Of a DNA stretch of 64,000 nucleotides, positions 28,613-37,110 are shown one piece after another. A model generated the notes under the pieces. It searched no databases, had not been told where the DNA came from, and worked only from the letters and a program-made list of their open reading frames with translations. A program made the translations under genes and the position numbers. This DNA is from Cellulomonas marina (GTDB lineage Bacteria; Actinomycetota; Actinomycetes; Actinomycetales; Cellulomonadaceae): assembly GCF_900111925.1 (NCBI RefSeq), contig NZ_FOKA01000002.1, positions 1 to 64,000 on the forward strand. Reading direction: 5' to 3'. Every line of letters begins with the position of its first letter. The stretch's first letter is position 1.

Positions 28613-29142
28613 CGCCGGGGGCCGACGCGCCCGCTGCCGTCGGTGCGCCAGGTGCCGCCGGTGCGCCCGGTGCGCCCGCCGTCGGCGAGGACTTGGGGCC
28701 GCGGCTCGACGGCCTCGTGCTGCCAAACACGCACGGCACGCCGGTGCCCCTCGCGGGGCTGCGCGGGGCGCCGGCCCTGCTCGTCCTCCTCCCGTACGCC
28801 TTCTCCCGGACGTGCACCTCCGAGCTCGGCGAGCTGCGCGACGGCCTCGGCTCGCTCGAGGCGACCGGGGTGCGCGTGCTGGCCGTGTCGTGCGACCCGG
28901 TGCCCGCCCTGCGGGCCTGGGCGGAGCAGGAGCGCGTCGGCCTCGACCTGCTGTCCGACTTCTGGCCCCACGGCGCGGCCGCGCGGGCCCTCGGCGCCTT
29001 CGACGAGGTCAACGGCGTGGCGCGCCGCGGCAGCTTCCTCCTCGACGCTGGCGGCGTCCTGCGCTGGTCGGTGCTGGGCCCGTCGGGTCGGGCCCGACCC
29101 TTCGACGCCTACCGTGCGGCCGTCGCCGACCTCGTAGGCTGA
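28609..29142 (+). CDS. ahpE: AhpE-like peroxiredoxin
   Basis: A thiol peroxidase of 177 aa. The peroxidatic Cys69 is in PYAFSRTCTSELGEL. The LLSDFWPHGAAARALGAF segment is characteristic of mycobacterial AhpE, a 1-Cys peroxiredoxin reduced by mycothiol/mycoredoxin. A second Cys95 (VLAVSCDP) occurs where mycobacterial AhpE, as I recall it, has no cysteine; whether it acts as a resolving Cys is unknown. The N-terminal ~25 residues are an Ala/Gly/Pro-rich extension. The GTG at 28609 overlaps the DUF3052 stop. Confidence 0.9.
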   Translation: MTPGADAPAAVGAPGAAGAPGAPAVGEDLGPRLDGLVLPNTHGTPVPLAGLRGAPALLVLLPYAFSRTCTSELGELRDGLGSLEATGVRVLAVSCDPVPALRAWAEQERVGLDLLSDFWPHGAAARALGAFDEVNGVARRGSFLLDAGGVLRWSVLGPSGRARPFDAYRAAVADLVG

Positions 29143-29153
29143 CGCCCGCACAC

Positions 29154-29227
29154 GGGCCTGTAGCTCAGTTGGTCAGAGCGCCGCGTTTACACCGCGGAGG
29201 TCGTCGGTTCGAGACCGGCCGGGCCCA
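29154..29227 (+). tRNA. tRNA-Val(TAC)
   Basis: 74 nt: acceptor GGGCCTG/CGGGCCC (one T-G pair), D-arm TAGCTCAGTTGGTCAGAGC, anticodon loop TTTACAC with TAC, T-loop GGTTCGAGACC, discriminator A. Starts 12 nt after the peroxiredoxin stop; TAGGCT at 29134-29139 is a plausible -10 inside that gene's end. Confidence 0.97.
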
Positions 29228-29334
29228 CCGCACCCTCTCCACCCCGCCGACCGGTGCGCGCTGCCGCGTGAGACCTCGGCCACACCGTCGGGTGACGTCC
29301 CGCAGCCGGCCGGGTGGCGTCACCCGGCCGCGGT

Positions 29335-29340
29335 TACCGT
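29335..29340 (+). promoter_or_regulatory. -10 element of the membrane protein gene (leaderless type)
   Basis: TACCGT ends 7 nt before the GTG at 29348. Confidence 0.5.
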
Positions 29341-29347
29341 TCTCCGC

Positions 29348-30175
29348 GTGTTCACCCTCGCGTCACTCTCAGCGTCACCGTCGCCGTCGCCCGCGCTCCA
29401 CCACCTGCCCCGCCGGGTGCTCGCGCGGGTGGTGCCCGTCGGCGTCGCGGTCGTGGTCGCGGGCTCCGTCGGCGCCTGGTACCGGGACGTGCATGGCATC
29501 GTCGAGCAGGACGCGGGCCGGATCGCCCTGACGGTCATCCGGCTCCTCGACCCCGACCGCGAGGGCAACCTGTGGTCCTGGTACTCCGTGACGCTGCTGC
29601 TCGCGCTCGCCGTGGCGCTGGGCGTCGGGGCGCTGCAGCGGACGGGCCGGCGGCGGCGGGCGTACCTCGTGCTCACCGGTGTCGCGGTGTTCCTCAGCGC
29701 CGACGAGGGGGCCCAGCTCCACGAGACGCTGTCGCTCGTCGGCAACTTCGTCCTCGGCTCGGGCGGTCCGACCTTCGCCTGGGTGCTGCCCGGTGCGCTC
29801 CTCGCGGCGGCGGTCGCGGTCGGCCTGGTGGTCGTCGCGCGCGACGTGGAGCCGCGGCTGCGGCTGCGGCTGGTGCTGGCGGGCCTCGTGTTCCTCACGG
29901 GCGCGCTGGGGGTGGAGTCCGTCGGCGGCTCGTTCGCCGAGGGGCTCGTGATGGGGCAGGACGTCCCGCCGTCGCCCTACTACGTGCTGGTGGCCCTCGA
30001 GGAGACGCTCGAGCTGCTGGGCGCGTCGCTCGCGTTGTGGGCGGCACTGCACGCGGTGGTCGACCCCCGTCCCGTCGCCCCGGCCGTCGCGCCCGGGTCC
30101 ACGTCCGGACCCGCGTCCGCGCCGACCGACCCGGCCCGGCCCGCCGACGCCGGCACGGCGGTCGCCGGCCGCTGA
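29348..30175 (+). CDS. Polytopic membrane protein of unknown function
   Basis: A 275-aa protein with about six membrane helices: roughly residues 27-45 (VVPVGVAVVVAGSVGAWY), 78-96, 103-120, 145-165, 175-195 and 218-238. Charged motifs lie at membrane borders: FLSADEGAQLHETLSLVG after helix 3 and VALEETLELLGASLALWA in the last helix. Such intramembrane Asp/Glu/His clusters suggest a metal or proton site. The tail of ~40 residues is Pro/Ala-rich. I do not recognise a characterised family. It stands alone between tRNA-Val and an alcohol dehydrogenase. Confidence 0.75.
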   Translation: MFTLASLSASPSPSPALHHLPRRVLARVVPVGVAVVVAGSVGAWYRDVHGIVEQDAGRIALTVIRLLDPDREGNLWSWYSVTLLLALAVALGVGALQRTGRRRRAYLVLTGVAVFLSADEGAQLHETLSLVGNFVLGSGGPTFAWVLPGALLAAAVAVGLVVVARDVEPRLRLRLVLAGLVFLTGALGVESVGGSFAEGLVMGQDVPPSPYYVLVALEETLELLGASLALWAALHAVVDPRPVAPAVAPGSTSGPASAPTDPARPADAGTAVAGR

Positions 30176-30200
30176 CGGCGCGCGCCCGGGCCGGCGACCG

Positions 30201-30206
30201 TACGCT
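30201..30206 (+). promoter_or_regulatory. -10 element of the alcohol dehydrogenase gene (leaderless type)
   Basis: TACGCT ends 6 nt before the GTG at 30213. Confidence 0.55.
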
Positions 30207-30212
30207 CGCGAC

Positions 30213-31262
30213 GTGCGCGCCACCCTGATCCACGGACCCGCCGACATCCGCCTCGAGGACGTCCCGGACCCGCACGTGCGTCGGCCGACGGACGCCGTCG
30301 TGCGCGTCGTCGCCTCCTGCGTGTGCGGCTCCGACCTGTGGCCCTACCGCGGTGTCCGGCCGACGCCGGATCCGCGCCGCATCGGGCACGAGTTCGTCGG
30401 CGTGGTGGAGGAGGTCGGTGCCGACGTCCGCCGGGTGCGGGAGGGGCAGTTCGTCGTCGCGCCCTTCACCATCTCCGACGGCACGTGCCGGCACTGCCGG
30501 CGCGGGGTGCACACCTCCTGCGAGCACGTGGGCTGGTGGGGCGCGCCGGACCACGAGGGCATCCCCTCGGACGGGGGGCAGGGGGAGCGCGTGCGCGTCC
30601 CCCTCGCGGACGGCACGCTCGTCGCCACGCCGGAGCACCCGTCGCCGGAGCTCCTGCCCCACGTCCTCGCGCTGAGCGACGTCATGGGCACCGGGCACCA
30701 CGCGGCCCGGGCGGCCGGCGTGGTGCCGGGGTCGACGGTGGTCGTCGTCGGCGACGGCGCCGTCGGCCTGTGCGGCACCATCGCGGCCCGCCGGCTCGGC
30801 GCGGAGCGCGTCGTCGTCATGTCCCGGCACGCCACCCGGCAGGACCTGGCGCGCTCCTTCGGCGCGACGGACGTCGTCGCCGAGCGCGGTGCGGAGGGTG
30901 TCGCCGCCGTGCGCGACCTGCTCGACGGGACCGGCGCGGACGCGGTCCTCGAGTGCGTGGGCAGCAAGGAGTCCATGCAGCAGGCGCTGGACACGGCCCG
31001 TCCCGGCGGGACGGTCGGATTCGTCGGGGTCCCGGCGGGCGGCCCCGAGCTGCCCGTGCAGCAGATGTTCTCGACGAACGTCGGCGTGCGCGGCGGCATC
31101 GCGCCCGTGCGGGCGTACCTGCCCGAGCTCCTCGAGGACGTGTGGGCGGGCAGCATCGAGCCCGGCTGGGTGTTCGACCTGACCCTGCCGCTCGCCGAGG
31201 TGGCCGAGGCCTACCGTGCGATGGACGAGCGCCGCGCGGTCAAGGTCATGCTGCGTCCGTGA
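30213..31262 (+). CDS. Zinc-dependent alcohol dehydrogenase family protein
   Basis: A medium-chain dehydrogenase/reductase of 349 aa. Catalytic zinc ligands: Cys38 (SCVCGSD) and His59-Glu60 (GHE). The structural zinc loop has only three Cys (92, 95, 103), with the usual first Cys missing, so structural zinc binding may be altered. The Rossmann GDGAVG motif is near residue 185. The substrate is unknown; threonine/sorbitol dehydrogenase-like members share this pattern. The GTG at 30213 has a leaderless -10. Confidence 0.88.
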   Translation: MRATLIHGPADIRLEDVPDPHVRRPTDAVVRVVASCVCGSDLWPYRGVRPTPDPRRIGHEFVGVVEEVGADVRRVREGQFVVAPFTISDGTCRHCRRGVHTSCEHVGWWGAPDHEGIPSDGGQGERVRVPLADGTLVATPEHPSPELLPHVLALSDVMGTGHHAARAAGVVPGSTVVVVGDGAVGLCGTIAARRLGAERVVVMSRHATRQDLARSFGATDVVAERGAEGVAAVRDLLDGTGADAVLECVGSKESMQQALDTARPGGTVGFVGVPAGGPELPVQQMFSTNVGVRGGIAPVRAYLPELLEDVWAGSIEPGWVFDLTLPLAEVAEAYRAMDERRAVKVMLRP

Positions 31263-31279
31263 GGCCGCCGGCGCGGCGG

Positions 31280-31285
31280 TAGCGT
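31280..31285 (+). promoter_or_regulatory. -10 element of the Nif3 operon (leaderless type)
   Basis: TAGCGT ends 7 nt before the GTG at 31293, which supports that start over the GTG at 31284. Confidence 0.5.
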
Positions 31286-31292
31286 GCCGCCC

Positions 31293-32576
31293 GTGAGCAC
31301 CCCGACGCCCGGCGCGACCCCCTCGACGTCCACGGGCCCGTCGGGTGGCACGTCCCCGGGCGGCGCGTCGTCGGGGGGCGCGTCCCGCACGCCGACGCTC
31401 GCGGAGGTCGTCGCGGTGCTCGAGCGGCGCTACCCGGGCCGGACCGCGGTGGCGTGGGACCGCGTGGGCCTCGTCGCCGGGGACCCGGCCGAGCCGGTGC
31501 GGCGGGTGCACCTCGCGGTGGACGTGACGGCCGACGTCGTCGACGAGGCGCTCGCGGCCGGTGCCGACCTCCTCGTCGTGCACCACCCCCTGCTGCTGCG
31601 CGGCGTGCACGGCGTCGCGGCCGACACCTGGAAGGGCGCCCTGGTGCACCGGCTCGTCCGGGGCGGCGTCGCGCTGCTGACGGCGCACACGAACGCGGAC
31701 GCCGCCGCCGAGGGCGTGAACGAGGCGCTCGCCCGCGCGATCGGGCTGCGCGACCTGCGCCCGCTCGCCCCCGCACCCGCCGACCCGCTCGACACGCTCG
31801 TCGCGTTCGTGCCCGTCGAGGACGCGGACCGGCTCGTCGACGCGCTCGCCGCGGCGGGCGCCGGCGCGCTGGGGGACTACACGCGCTGCGCCTGGACGAC
31901 GACGGGGACGGGCACCTTCGAGCCGAGCCCGGGTGCCCGACCGGCCCGGGGGGAGGTGGGCCGGCGTGCCGAGGTGGCGGAGGCCCGGGTGGAGATGGTG
32001 CTGCCGCGGCACCGGCGGGCGGCCGTCGTGGCGGCCCTGCGCGCCGTCCACCCCTACGAGGAGCCCGCGTTCGACGTCCTGGAGCTCGCCGACCTGCCGG
32101 GGTCGACCGGCCTGGGTCGCGTCGGGACGCTGCCCGCGCCGCTGACGCTGGACGCCCTGGCGCGGCGGGTCGCGGAGGCGCTGCCCGGCACGGCCGGCGG
32201 CGTGCGGTACGCGGGCGAGCCCGACGGCGAGGTGCGGACGGTCGCCGTGTGCGGCGGGTCGGGCGACAGCCTGCTCGACGAGGTGCGCGCGTCGGGGGCG
32301 GACGCCTTCGTCACCGCGGACCTGCGCCACCACCCGGCGTCGGAGGCGCGCGAGCGCGCGCTGTTCGAGGCGCGCACGGGGCGCCGCCCGGCGGCCACTC
32401 CGTACCTCGTCGACGCGGCGCACGCCGCGTCGGAGTGGCCGTGGCTGCCGCTCGCCGCGGCGGCGCTGACGGCCGACCTGGCCGGTGCGGGCGCTACGGT
32501 GGAGGTCCACGTCAGCACGCTGCGCACCGATCCCTGGACCGCCCGGGTGGACGCGGCACCGGGAGGGACCCTGTGA
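31293..32576 (+). CDS. Nif3-like dinuclear metal-centre protein
   Basis: A 427-aa member of the NIF3/YbgI (DUF34) family, often annotated as GTP cyclohydrolase I type 2 homologue. Metal-binding signatures: VVHHPLLLRG near residue 96, TAHTNADAA, and in the C-terminal half TADLRHHPASEARE and the DAAHAASEW motif. An inserted central domain (about residues 165-280) is typical of longer members. The first ~35 residues are a Ser/Thr/Pro/Gly-rich disordered tail. Its stop overlaps the zinc-ribbon gene start (GTGA). The three-gene order Nif3, zinc ribbon, phosphatase is conserved in Actinobacteria. Confidence 0.9.
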   Translation: MSTPTPGATPSTSTGPSGGTSPGGASSGGASRTPTLAEVVAVLERRYPGRTAVAWDRVGLVAGDPAEPVRRVHLAVDVTADVVDEALAAGADLLVVHHPLLLRGVHGVAADTWKGALVHRLVRGGVALLTAHTNADAAAEGVNEALARAIGLRDLRPLAPAPADPLDTLVAFVPVEDADRLVDALAAAGAGALGDYTRCAWTTTGTGTFEPSPGARPARGEVGRRAEVAEARVEMVLPRHRRAAVVAALRAVHPYEEPAFDVLELADLPGSTGLGRVGTLPAPLTLDALARRVAEALPGTAGGVRYAGEPDGEVRTVAVCGGSGDSLLDEVRASGADAFVTADLRHHPASEARERALFEARTGRRPAATPYLVDAAHAASEWPWLPLAAAALTADLAGAGATVEVHVSTLRTDPWTARVDAAPGGTL

Positions 32577-33343
32577 CCACCGCCCCCGTCGCGGACCAGC
32601 GACGCCTGCTCGACCTGCAGGCGCTCGACACGCGGCTGGACCAGCTCGCGCACCGCCGGCGCACCCTGCCGGCCCTCGCCCGGCTGGCCGAGCTGGGCAC
32701 CCAGGTGCAGGACCTGCACGGCGCGCTCGTCACCTCGCGCACCGCGGTGGGGGACCTCCGGCGCGAGGTCGCCAAGGCCGAGGCGGACGTCGCCCAGGTG
32801 CGCACCCGTGCCGCGCGCGACCAGGCGCGCCTCGAGTCGGGCGGCGTGGGCGCCAAGGACGCGCAGGCGCTCACGAGCGAGCTGGAGGCGCTCGCCCGCC
32901 GCCAGGCGGACCTCGAGGAGGTCGAGCTGGAGGCCATGGAGCGCCTCGAGGCGCACGAGGGCGCGCTGGCGGACCTCACGGCCGCGCACGACGCGCTGAC
33001 CGAGCAGGTCCGGGTGGTCGAGGCCGAGCGCGACGCGGAGGCCGCGACCATCGACGCCGAGGCCGCCGGCCTGCGGGAGCAGCGCGCCGCGCAGGCCGCG
33101 GGGCTGGACGTCGCGCTCGTCGCCCTCTACGAGCGGCTGCGCGCCCAGCTCGGCGGGTCGGGTGCCGCCGCCCTGCGCGGCCGGCGCTGCGAGGGCTGCC
33201 GCCTCGAGCTCAACCCCCTCGACCTGGCCGGCATCGCGAAGAGGCCCGCCGACGAGGTCGTGCGGTGCGAGGAGTGCGGGCGCATCCTGGTGCGGCTCGC
33301 CCCCGACGAGCCCGCGGCGCCCGGCGTCTCCGGCCGGGCGTGA
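32573..33343 (+). CDS. Coiled-coil zinc-ribbon protein (C4-type)
   Basis: A 256-aa protein: a long antiparallel coiled coil (about residues 10-190, repeated Leu/Glu/Arg heptads) and a C-terminal four-Cys zinc ribbon (RRCEGCRLEL near residue 206 and VRCEECGRIL near 233). It belongs to the family often labelled 'zinc ribbon domain protein' and is probably a nucleic-acid or protein adaptor. It is translationally coupled to the Nif3 gene and is followed by the phosphatase gene, matching the conserved operon. Confidence 0.9.
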   Translation: MTTAPVADQRRLLDLQALDTRLDQLAHRRRTLPALARLAELGTQVQDLHGALVTSRTAVGDLRREVAKAEADVAQVRTRAARDQARLESGGVGAKDAQALTSELEALARRQADLEEVELEAMERLEAHEGALADLTAAHDALTEQVRVVEAERDAEAATIDAEAAGLREQRAAQAAGLDVALVALYERLRAQLGGSGAAALRGRRCEGCRLELNPLDLAGIAKRPADEVVRCEECGRILVRLAPDEPAAPGVSGRA

Positions 33344-33386
33344 GCACCCGGCCGCACCCGCGCGGCCGGACGGACGAGGGGGAGCG

Positions 33387-34124
33387 ATGACCGAGGGACC
33401 CGCACGCGGCGGCGAGCCGGGACGGCCGTCGGGCGCCAGCCCGCGCTTCGACGAGTCGCAGCCGTGCACGGTCGTGCTCGTCCGGCACGGGCGCACGGCC
33501 ATGACCGTCAGCCGCGGCTACTCGGGATCGAGCGAGCCCGGTCCGCCGCTCGACGACCACGGGCGGGCGCAGGCGGCGGCCGTCGCCGAGCTCGTCGACC
33601 GGGTCGGCCGCGACCTGTGGGGCGACATGCCCTACCCGTCCGAGCTCGTGGCGTCGCCGATGGTGCGGACGCAGGAGACGGCGGGCGTCGTCGCGGCGCG
33701 CCTCGGGCTGGAGCCGCGCACCGACGCGACGTTCCAGGAGGCCGACTTCGGCGAGTGGCAGGGGCTGACGGCCGAGGAGATCGAGGCCCGGTGGCCCGGC
33801 CGGCTCGAGGCGTGGCACGTGCAGGGCGACCACCGGCCGCCCGGCGGGGAGTCCATCGCCGACGTGGGCCGGCGGCTGCAGGCCGGGCTGGACGCGCTCC
33901 TGGCGGCCGGGACGGACCGCACGGTCGTCGTCGTGAGCCACGCCGTCGCCATCCGCGCCGCGCTGGGCACCGCCATGGGCGCGCAGCCCTCGTCGTGGAG
34001 CCAGCTCCGCGTGGCCCCCGCCTCGGTGAGCATCATCCGGCTGTACGAGGACCGCCGGCACGAGATCGCGGTCGTCGGGGTGCCGAGCGAGGGCTGGTCG
34101 GCGCCGGGGGCCCCGGCCGCCTGA
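33387..34124 (+). CDS. Histidine phosphatase (phosphoglycerate-mutase-like)
   Basis: A 245-aa histidine phosphatase. The catalytic RHG is at residues 33-35 (VLVRHGRTAM), with a conserved Glu in FQEADFGEWQGL and the second His in VVVSHAVAIR. In many Actinobacteria the equivalent gene is fused to RNase H; here there is only the phosphatase, so it is of the MSMEG_4193-like single-domain type. The N-terminal ~25 residues are disordered. The ATG at 33387 has GAGGGGG upstream. Substrate unknown. Confidence 0.88.
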   Translation: MTEGPARGGEPGRPSGASPRFDESQPCTVVLVRHGRTAMTVSRGYSGSSEPGPPLDDHGRAQAAAVAELVDRVGRDLWGDMPYPSELVASPMVRTQETAGVVAARLGLEPRTDATFQEADFGEWQGLTAEEIEARWPGRLEAWHVQGDHRPPGGESIADVGRRLQAGLDALLAAGTDRTVVVVSHAVAIRAALGTAMGAQPSSWSQLRVAPASVSIIRLYEDRRHEIAVVGVPSEGWSAPGAPAA

Positions 34125-34132
34125 GCCGGGGC

Positions 34133-34180
34133 GCTCGTCGGGCCGGTCGTCGGGTCGCTCGTCGGGCCGCTCGTCGGGCC
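34133..34180. repeat. 12-bp tandem repeat, 4 copies
   Basis: Four units of gctcgtcgggcc (34133-34144, 34145-34156 with two differences, 34157-34168, 34169-34180). The array fills the gap between two convergent genes and ends 2 nt before the stop codon of the minus-strand permease (TGA at 34185-34183). Confidence 0.9.
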
Positions 34181-34182
34181 GG

Positions 34183-35361
34183 TCAGCCCGTCAGGGCGAG
34201 GGCCAGCACGGCGGTGGCGACGACGGGCGGTGCCAGCAGCAGGCCCTGCCCGACGACGGTCCGCAGCGGCACCGCGAGCAGGACCTGGCGGCAGCGCTGC
34301 CACCACAGGATCGTGGCCAGGGAGCCCCACGGCGTCAGCAGCGGCCCGGCCCCCGTGCCGATGAGGACCGCGGCGAGCCGCAGGGGGTCCCCGCCGGCGG
34401 CGGGCTCCAGCGCGAGGTAGGCGGGCAGGTTGTTGACGGCGTTGGCCGCCAGCGCGGCGGCCGCGGCCAGGCGCAGGAGGGCGCCGAGGTCGTGCCCGTC
34501 GCCGGCGAGGGCCGTCAGCGGCGCGGTCGCCCCCGCGAGGTGCGCAGCCTCCACGGCCGCGAACAGCCCGGCCAGCAGCACCAGCGTCCGCCACGGCACG
34601 AGCTGGCCCGGGGTGCCGGGCAACGGCCGCCGGCGCAGGCGCGTCGCGACGAGGAGTGCCACGGCGGCGACGACCGCGGCGGGCGCGGTCGGCAGCCCCA
34701 GGACGAACGCGACGGCCAGCAGCCCCGTCACGGCCGCGCTCACGAGCAGGAGCGGGCGGTCGGGTGCCGCCCGCCCCGGTCGGACCTCGTACCGGCCGGC
34801 GACCCCGCGGCGGTCCCGCAGCGCCAGCAGGGCGACGGTGACGACGACCGCCACGAGCGCGGGGGCGGCCATGAGCCGCACGTAGGACGTGCCGGTGCTG
34901 CCCAGCGCGTGGGCGGCCAGGAGGTTCGTGAGGTTGGCGACGGGCAGCGTGAGGGACGCGGTGTTGGCCAGCGCGAGCACCAGCAGCGCGAACGCCAGGG
35001 GGTCGCTGCCGGTGCGTCGTGCGAGCGCGACCACGACCGGCGTGAGCAGCACGGCCGTCGTGTCGAGCGACAGCACGGCGGTCGCCAGGACGGCGAGCAC
35101 GACGACCAGGCCCCACAGGACCGGCCGCCGGCCGCGTCCCAGCCGTGCCGCCAGGTCCGCGGCCGCGTCGAACAGCCCCGCCGCGGCGCAGAGCTCGGCG
35201 AGCAGCGACAGGGCCGCGACGAGCACGAGCACGGGCACGGTCCGGTCGGCGAGCCCGCGCGCGGCGTCGGGGGGCAGCCACCCCGTCAGCAGCAGGACGG
35301 GCAGGACGACGAGGGTCGCCGCCCACCACGGCACGGGCCGCCGGGTGCGGCCGCCCGTCAT
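34183..35361 (-). CDS. ArsB/SLC13-type membrane permease
   Basis: A 392-aa integral membrane protein with about ten helices, of the ion-transporter superfamily that includes ArsB and SLC13. Family-like motifs are LSLDTTAVLLTPVVVALARR in the first half and AANAVNNLPAYLAL in the second, the inverted-repeat signature with Asn and Pro residues in re-entrant loops. The substrate may be arsenite or another anion and is not determinable here; no arsR or arsC lies nearby. Its ATG overlaps the yaaA stop (ATGA), so it is co-translated with yaaA. Confidence 0.85.
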   Translation of the reverse strand: MTGGRTRRPVPWWAATLVVLPVLLLTGWLPPDAARGLADRTVPVLVLVAALSLLAELCAAAGLFDAAADLAARLGRGRRPVLWGLVVVLAVLATAVLSLDTTAVLLTPVVVALARRTGSDPLAFALLVLALANTASLTLPVANLTNLLAAHALGSTGTSYVRLMAAPALVAVVVTVALLALRDRRGVAGRYEVRPGRAAPDRPLLLVSAAVTGLLAVAFVLGLPTAPAAVVAAVALLVATRLRRRPLPGTPGQLVPWRTLVLLAGLFAAVEAAHLAGATAPLTALAGDGHDLGALLRLAAAAALAANAVNNLPAYLALEPAAGGDPLRLAAVLIGTGAGPLLTPWGSLATILWWQRCRQVLLAVPLRTVVGQGLLLAPPVVATAVLALALTG

Positions 35362-36179
35362 GCCGCGCCGACCACGAGGGTCAGCGTCCGGGGCCCGCGC
35401 GCGACGGCCGGGCCCAGCTCGACCCCGAGCACGCCGGGCGTCCCCGCGTCGGCCGGTCCCGGGAGGCGGCCGGCGGCGTCGGCCAGCTCGTCGGCGTCCC
35501 GGGGCGCGCGGCCGCGCCGGACGAGCAGGTGCCGTACGAGCAGGCCGCGGGCGTGCTTGGCGTGGTGCGAGACGACGGACCGCACGCCCCCGAGGTCCTG
35601 CTCCACGCGCACGGTCAGCCAGGAGGCGCCGCGCGGCGGGCGCCACGCCGCCGCGTAGGCGGCGGAGCGGACGTCGACGACGAGGCCGGCGCCGGCGTCG
35701 TCGTCGAGCGCGGCCGCGTCGAGGACGGGGGCCAGGTGGGGACGCCAGAAGGACGCCAGCGGACCCGGCCCGGGCAGCGTGGTGCCCATCGACAGCCGGT
35801 AGGCGGGGACGGGGTCCTCGGGCGTGAGGACGCCGAACAGGGCCGAGACCGTCCGCACGGACGCCGCCGCACGGGCGCGGGCGCCGCCGGTGAGGCGGTC
35901 GAGGCCGGCCGCCGCGTAGAGCACGCCGCTGTACACGCCGCGGGCGGGGGCGGCCGGGGCGGTGGCGAGCGCCGTGTTGGCGCGCACCTCGTCGGCCAGC
36001 GCGCGACCGGTGCCGAGCACCGCCGCGGCGTCGGGGCGCCCGCTGGCCGTGACCAAGGCCGCCAGGACCTCGGCGCGCGCGCCGGTCAGGGCCGGGGCGT
36101 GCAGCGCGTCGAGGGCGAGGGGAGGGGCGGACGCGGCGGGGCGCCGCTTGCCCTCCGACGGGGGCAGCACGAGGAGCAC
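35358..36179 (-). CDS. yaaA: Peroxide stress protein YaaA (DUF328)
   Basis: A 273-aa member of the YaaA family, which in E. coli limits free iron and protects DNA during peroxide stress. Signatures: the N-terminal LVLPPSEGKR, RGVYSGVLYAAAGL, YRLSMGTTLPG and the C-terminal VVSHHAKHARGLLVRHL. Length fits the family (about 255 aa). The GTG at 36179 lies 6 nt after TACGCT (leaderless). The permease downstream is coupled by ATGA overlap, an unusual partner. Confidence 0.92.
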   Translation of the reverse strand: MLLVLPPSEGKRRPAASAPPLALDALHAPALTGARAEVLAALVTASGRPDAAAVLGTGRALADEVRANTALATAPAAPARGVYSGVLYAAAGLDRLTGGARARAAASVRTVSALFGVLTPEDPVPAYRLSMGTTLPGPGPLASFWRPHLAPVLDAAALDDDAGAGLVVDVRSAAYAAAWRPPRGASWLTVRVEQDLGGVRSVVSHHAKHARGLLVRHLLVRRGRAPRDADELADAAGRLPGPADAGTPGVLGVELGPAVARGPRTLTLVVGAA

Positions 36180-36185
36180 GACGGG

Positions 36186-36191
36186 AGCGTA
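36186..36191 (-). promoter_or_regulatory. -10 element of yaaA (leaderless type)
   Basis: TACGCT on the minus strand ends 6 nt before the yaaA GTG. Confidence 0.55.
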
Positions 36192-36257
36192 GGTGCTCCG
36201 TCGGCGGGGCACGGCCGCGCGGCCGCGAGCGGGTGCGGAGGTGGTCCGCGCACGGGC

Positions 36258-36263
36258 TAGGCT
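36258..36263 (+). promoter_or_regulatory. -10 element of rnpB
   Basis: TAGGCT, 8 nt before the first nucleotide of RNase P RNA. No clear -35. Confidence 0.55.
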
Positions 36264-36271
36264 GGCCGCGC

Positions 36272-36672
36272 GGATGAGTCGGTCAGGCGGCCGCGTCGGA
36301 CGGGTGCTCGCACCGGTCCGCCGAGGAACGTCCGGGCTCCGCAGGGCAGGGTGGTGGGTAACGCCCACCCGGGGTGACCCGCGGGACAGTGCCACAGAGA
36401 ACAGACCGCCTCCCGGTCCCCGGTCCGCCGGGGGCAGGGCGGTAAGGGTGAAACGGTGGTGCAAGAGACCACCAGCGCACCGGGTGACCGGTGCGGCTCG
36501 GCAAACCCCACCCGGAGCAAGGCCAGACAGGGAGCGCTCGAGGGCTGCCCGCCCGAGCTCCCGGGTAGGCCGCTGGAGGCGTGCGGCGACGCACGTCGTA
36601 GATGGATGGTCGCCACCCGCACCGGGGCAACCGGGTGCGGGGACAGAACCCGGCGTACCGACCGACTCATCC
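36272..36672 (+). ncRNA. rnpB: RNase P RNA (type A)
   Basis: The catalytic RNA that matures tRNA 5' ends. The P1 helix is perfect over 13 bp: GGATGAGTCGGTC (36272-36284) with GACCGACTCATCC (36660-36672). The universally conserved GAGGAACGTCCGGGCTCC (about 36323-36340) and the 3' ACAGAACCCGGCGTA (36643-36657) are present. The GGTAAGGGTGAAACGGTG segment (P10/11 region) and AGAGACCACCAGC also match. About 401 nt. No protein-coding gene is needed to explain 36264-36775. Confidence 0.97.
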
Positions 36673-36763
36673 GCCCCGCACGGGCGCCCGGACCCGGCGC
36701 CGGTGTGGCCGAGCGCACGGGGCACCTCCGCCGGCACCTCCCCGGCACCGGGGCGCCCGCGTC

Positions 36764-36769
36764 TAGGCT
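36764..36769 (+). promoter_or_regulatory. -10 element of the small membrane protein gene (leaderless type)
   Basis: TAGGCT ends 6 nt before the ATG at 36776. Confidence 0.5.
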
Positions 36770-36775
36770 CGTCCG

Positions 36776-37021
36776 ATGCGGGTGTCGGAGCGGGAGCGGG
36801 AGCAGGGGCGGACGCGGGTGCGGGAGCGCCTGCTCGTCGGCGTGCTGCTGCTCGTCGTGTCCGGGTTCGCGCTGCTGCTGCTCGCCGGGCACGGTCCGTG
36901 GGCCGGGCCGGTGCTCGTGACGATCACGCAGTCGCACGGGATCAACGAGGGCGACGTCGTCGTGGTCGTGGGGTGGCTGGCGGCGGCCGTGTGCGCGGCG
37001 CTGCTGGTCCGGCGGCGCTGA
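36776..37021 (+). CDS. Small membrane protein (81 aa)
   Basis: An 81-aa protein with an Arg/Glu-rich cytoplasmic start (residues 1-18), one membrane helix (about 20-41: LLVGVLLLVVSGFALLLLAG), a short external loop with HGINEGD, and a second helix (about 59-77) ending in RRR. I do not recognise it. The ATG fits a leaderless promoter. It resembles short two-helix proteins found next to many actinobacterial housekeeping genes; no function is assigned. Confidence 0.7.
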   Translation: MRVSEREREQGRTRVRERLLVGVLLLVVSGFALLLLAGHGPWAGPVLVTITQSHGINEGDVVVVVGWLAAAVCAALLVRRR

Positions 37022-37110
37022 CCGCCCGCGCGGCCCTCGTCGTGCGGGGCCGGGGGGCCACGCCTAGCGTCGGAGGGGCCGCGACCAGGCGGCGCGAGAC
37101 GGAGGCGATC

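Noticed and set aside
34183-36179. Arsenic resistance operon
   Set aside because: Only the permease resembles ArsB; it is coupled to yaaA and there is no ArsR, ArsC or ArsA, so a specific arsenic role is not supported.
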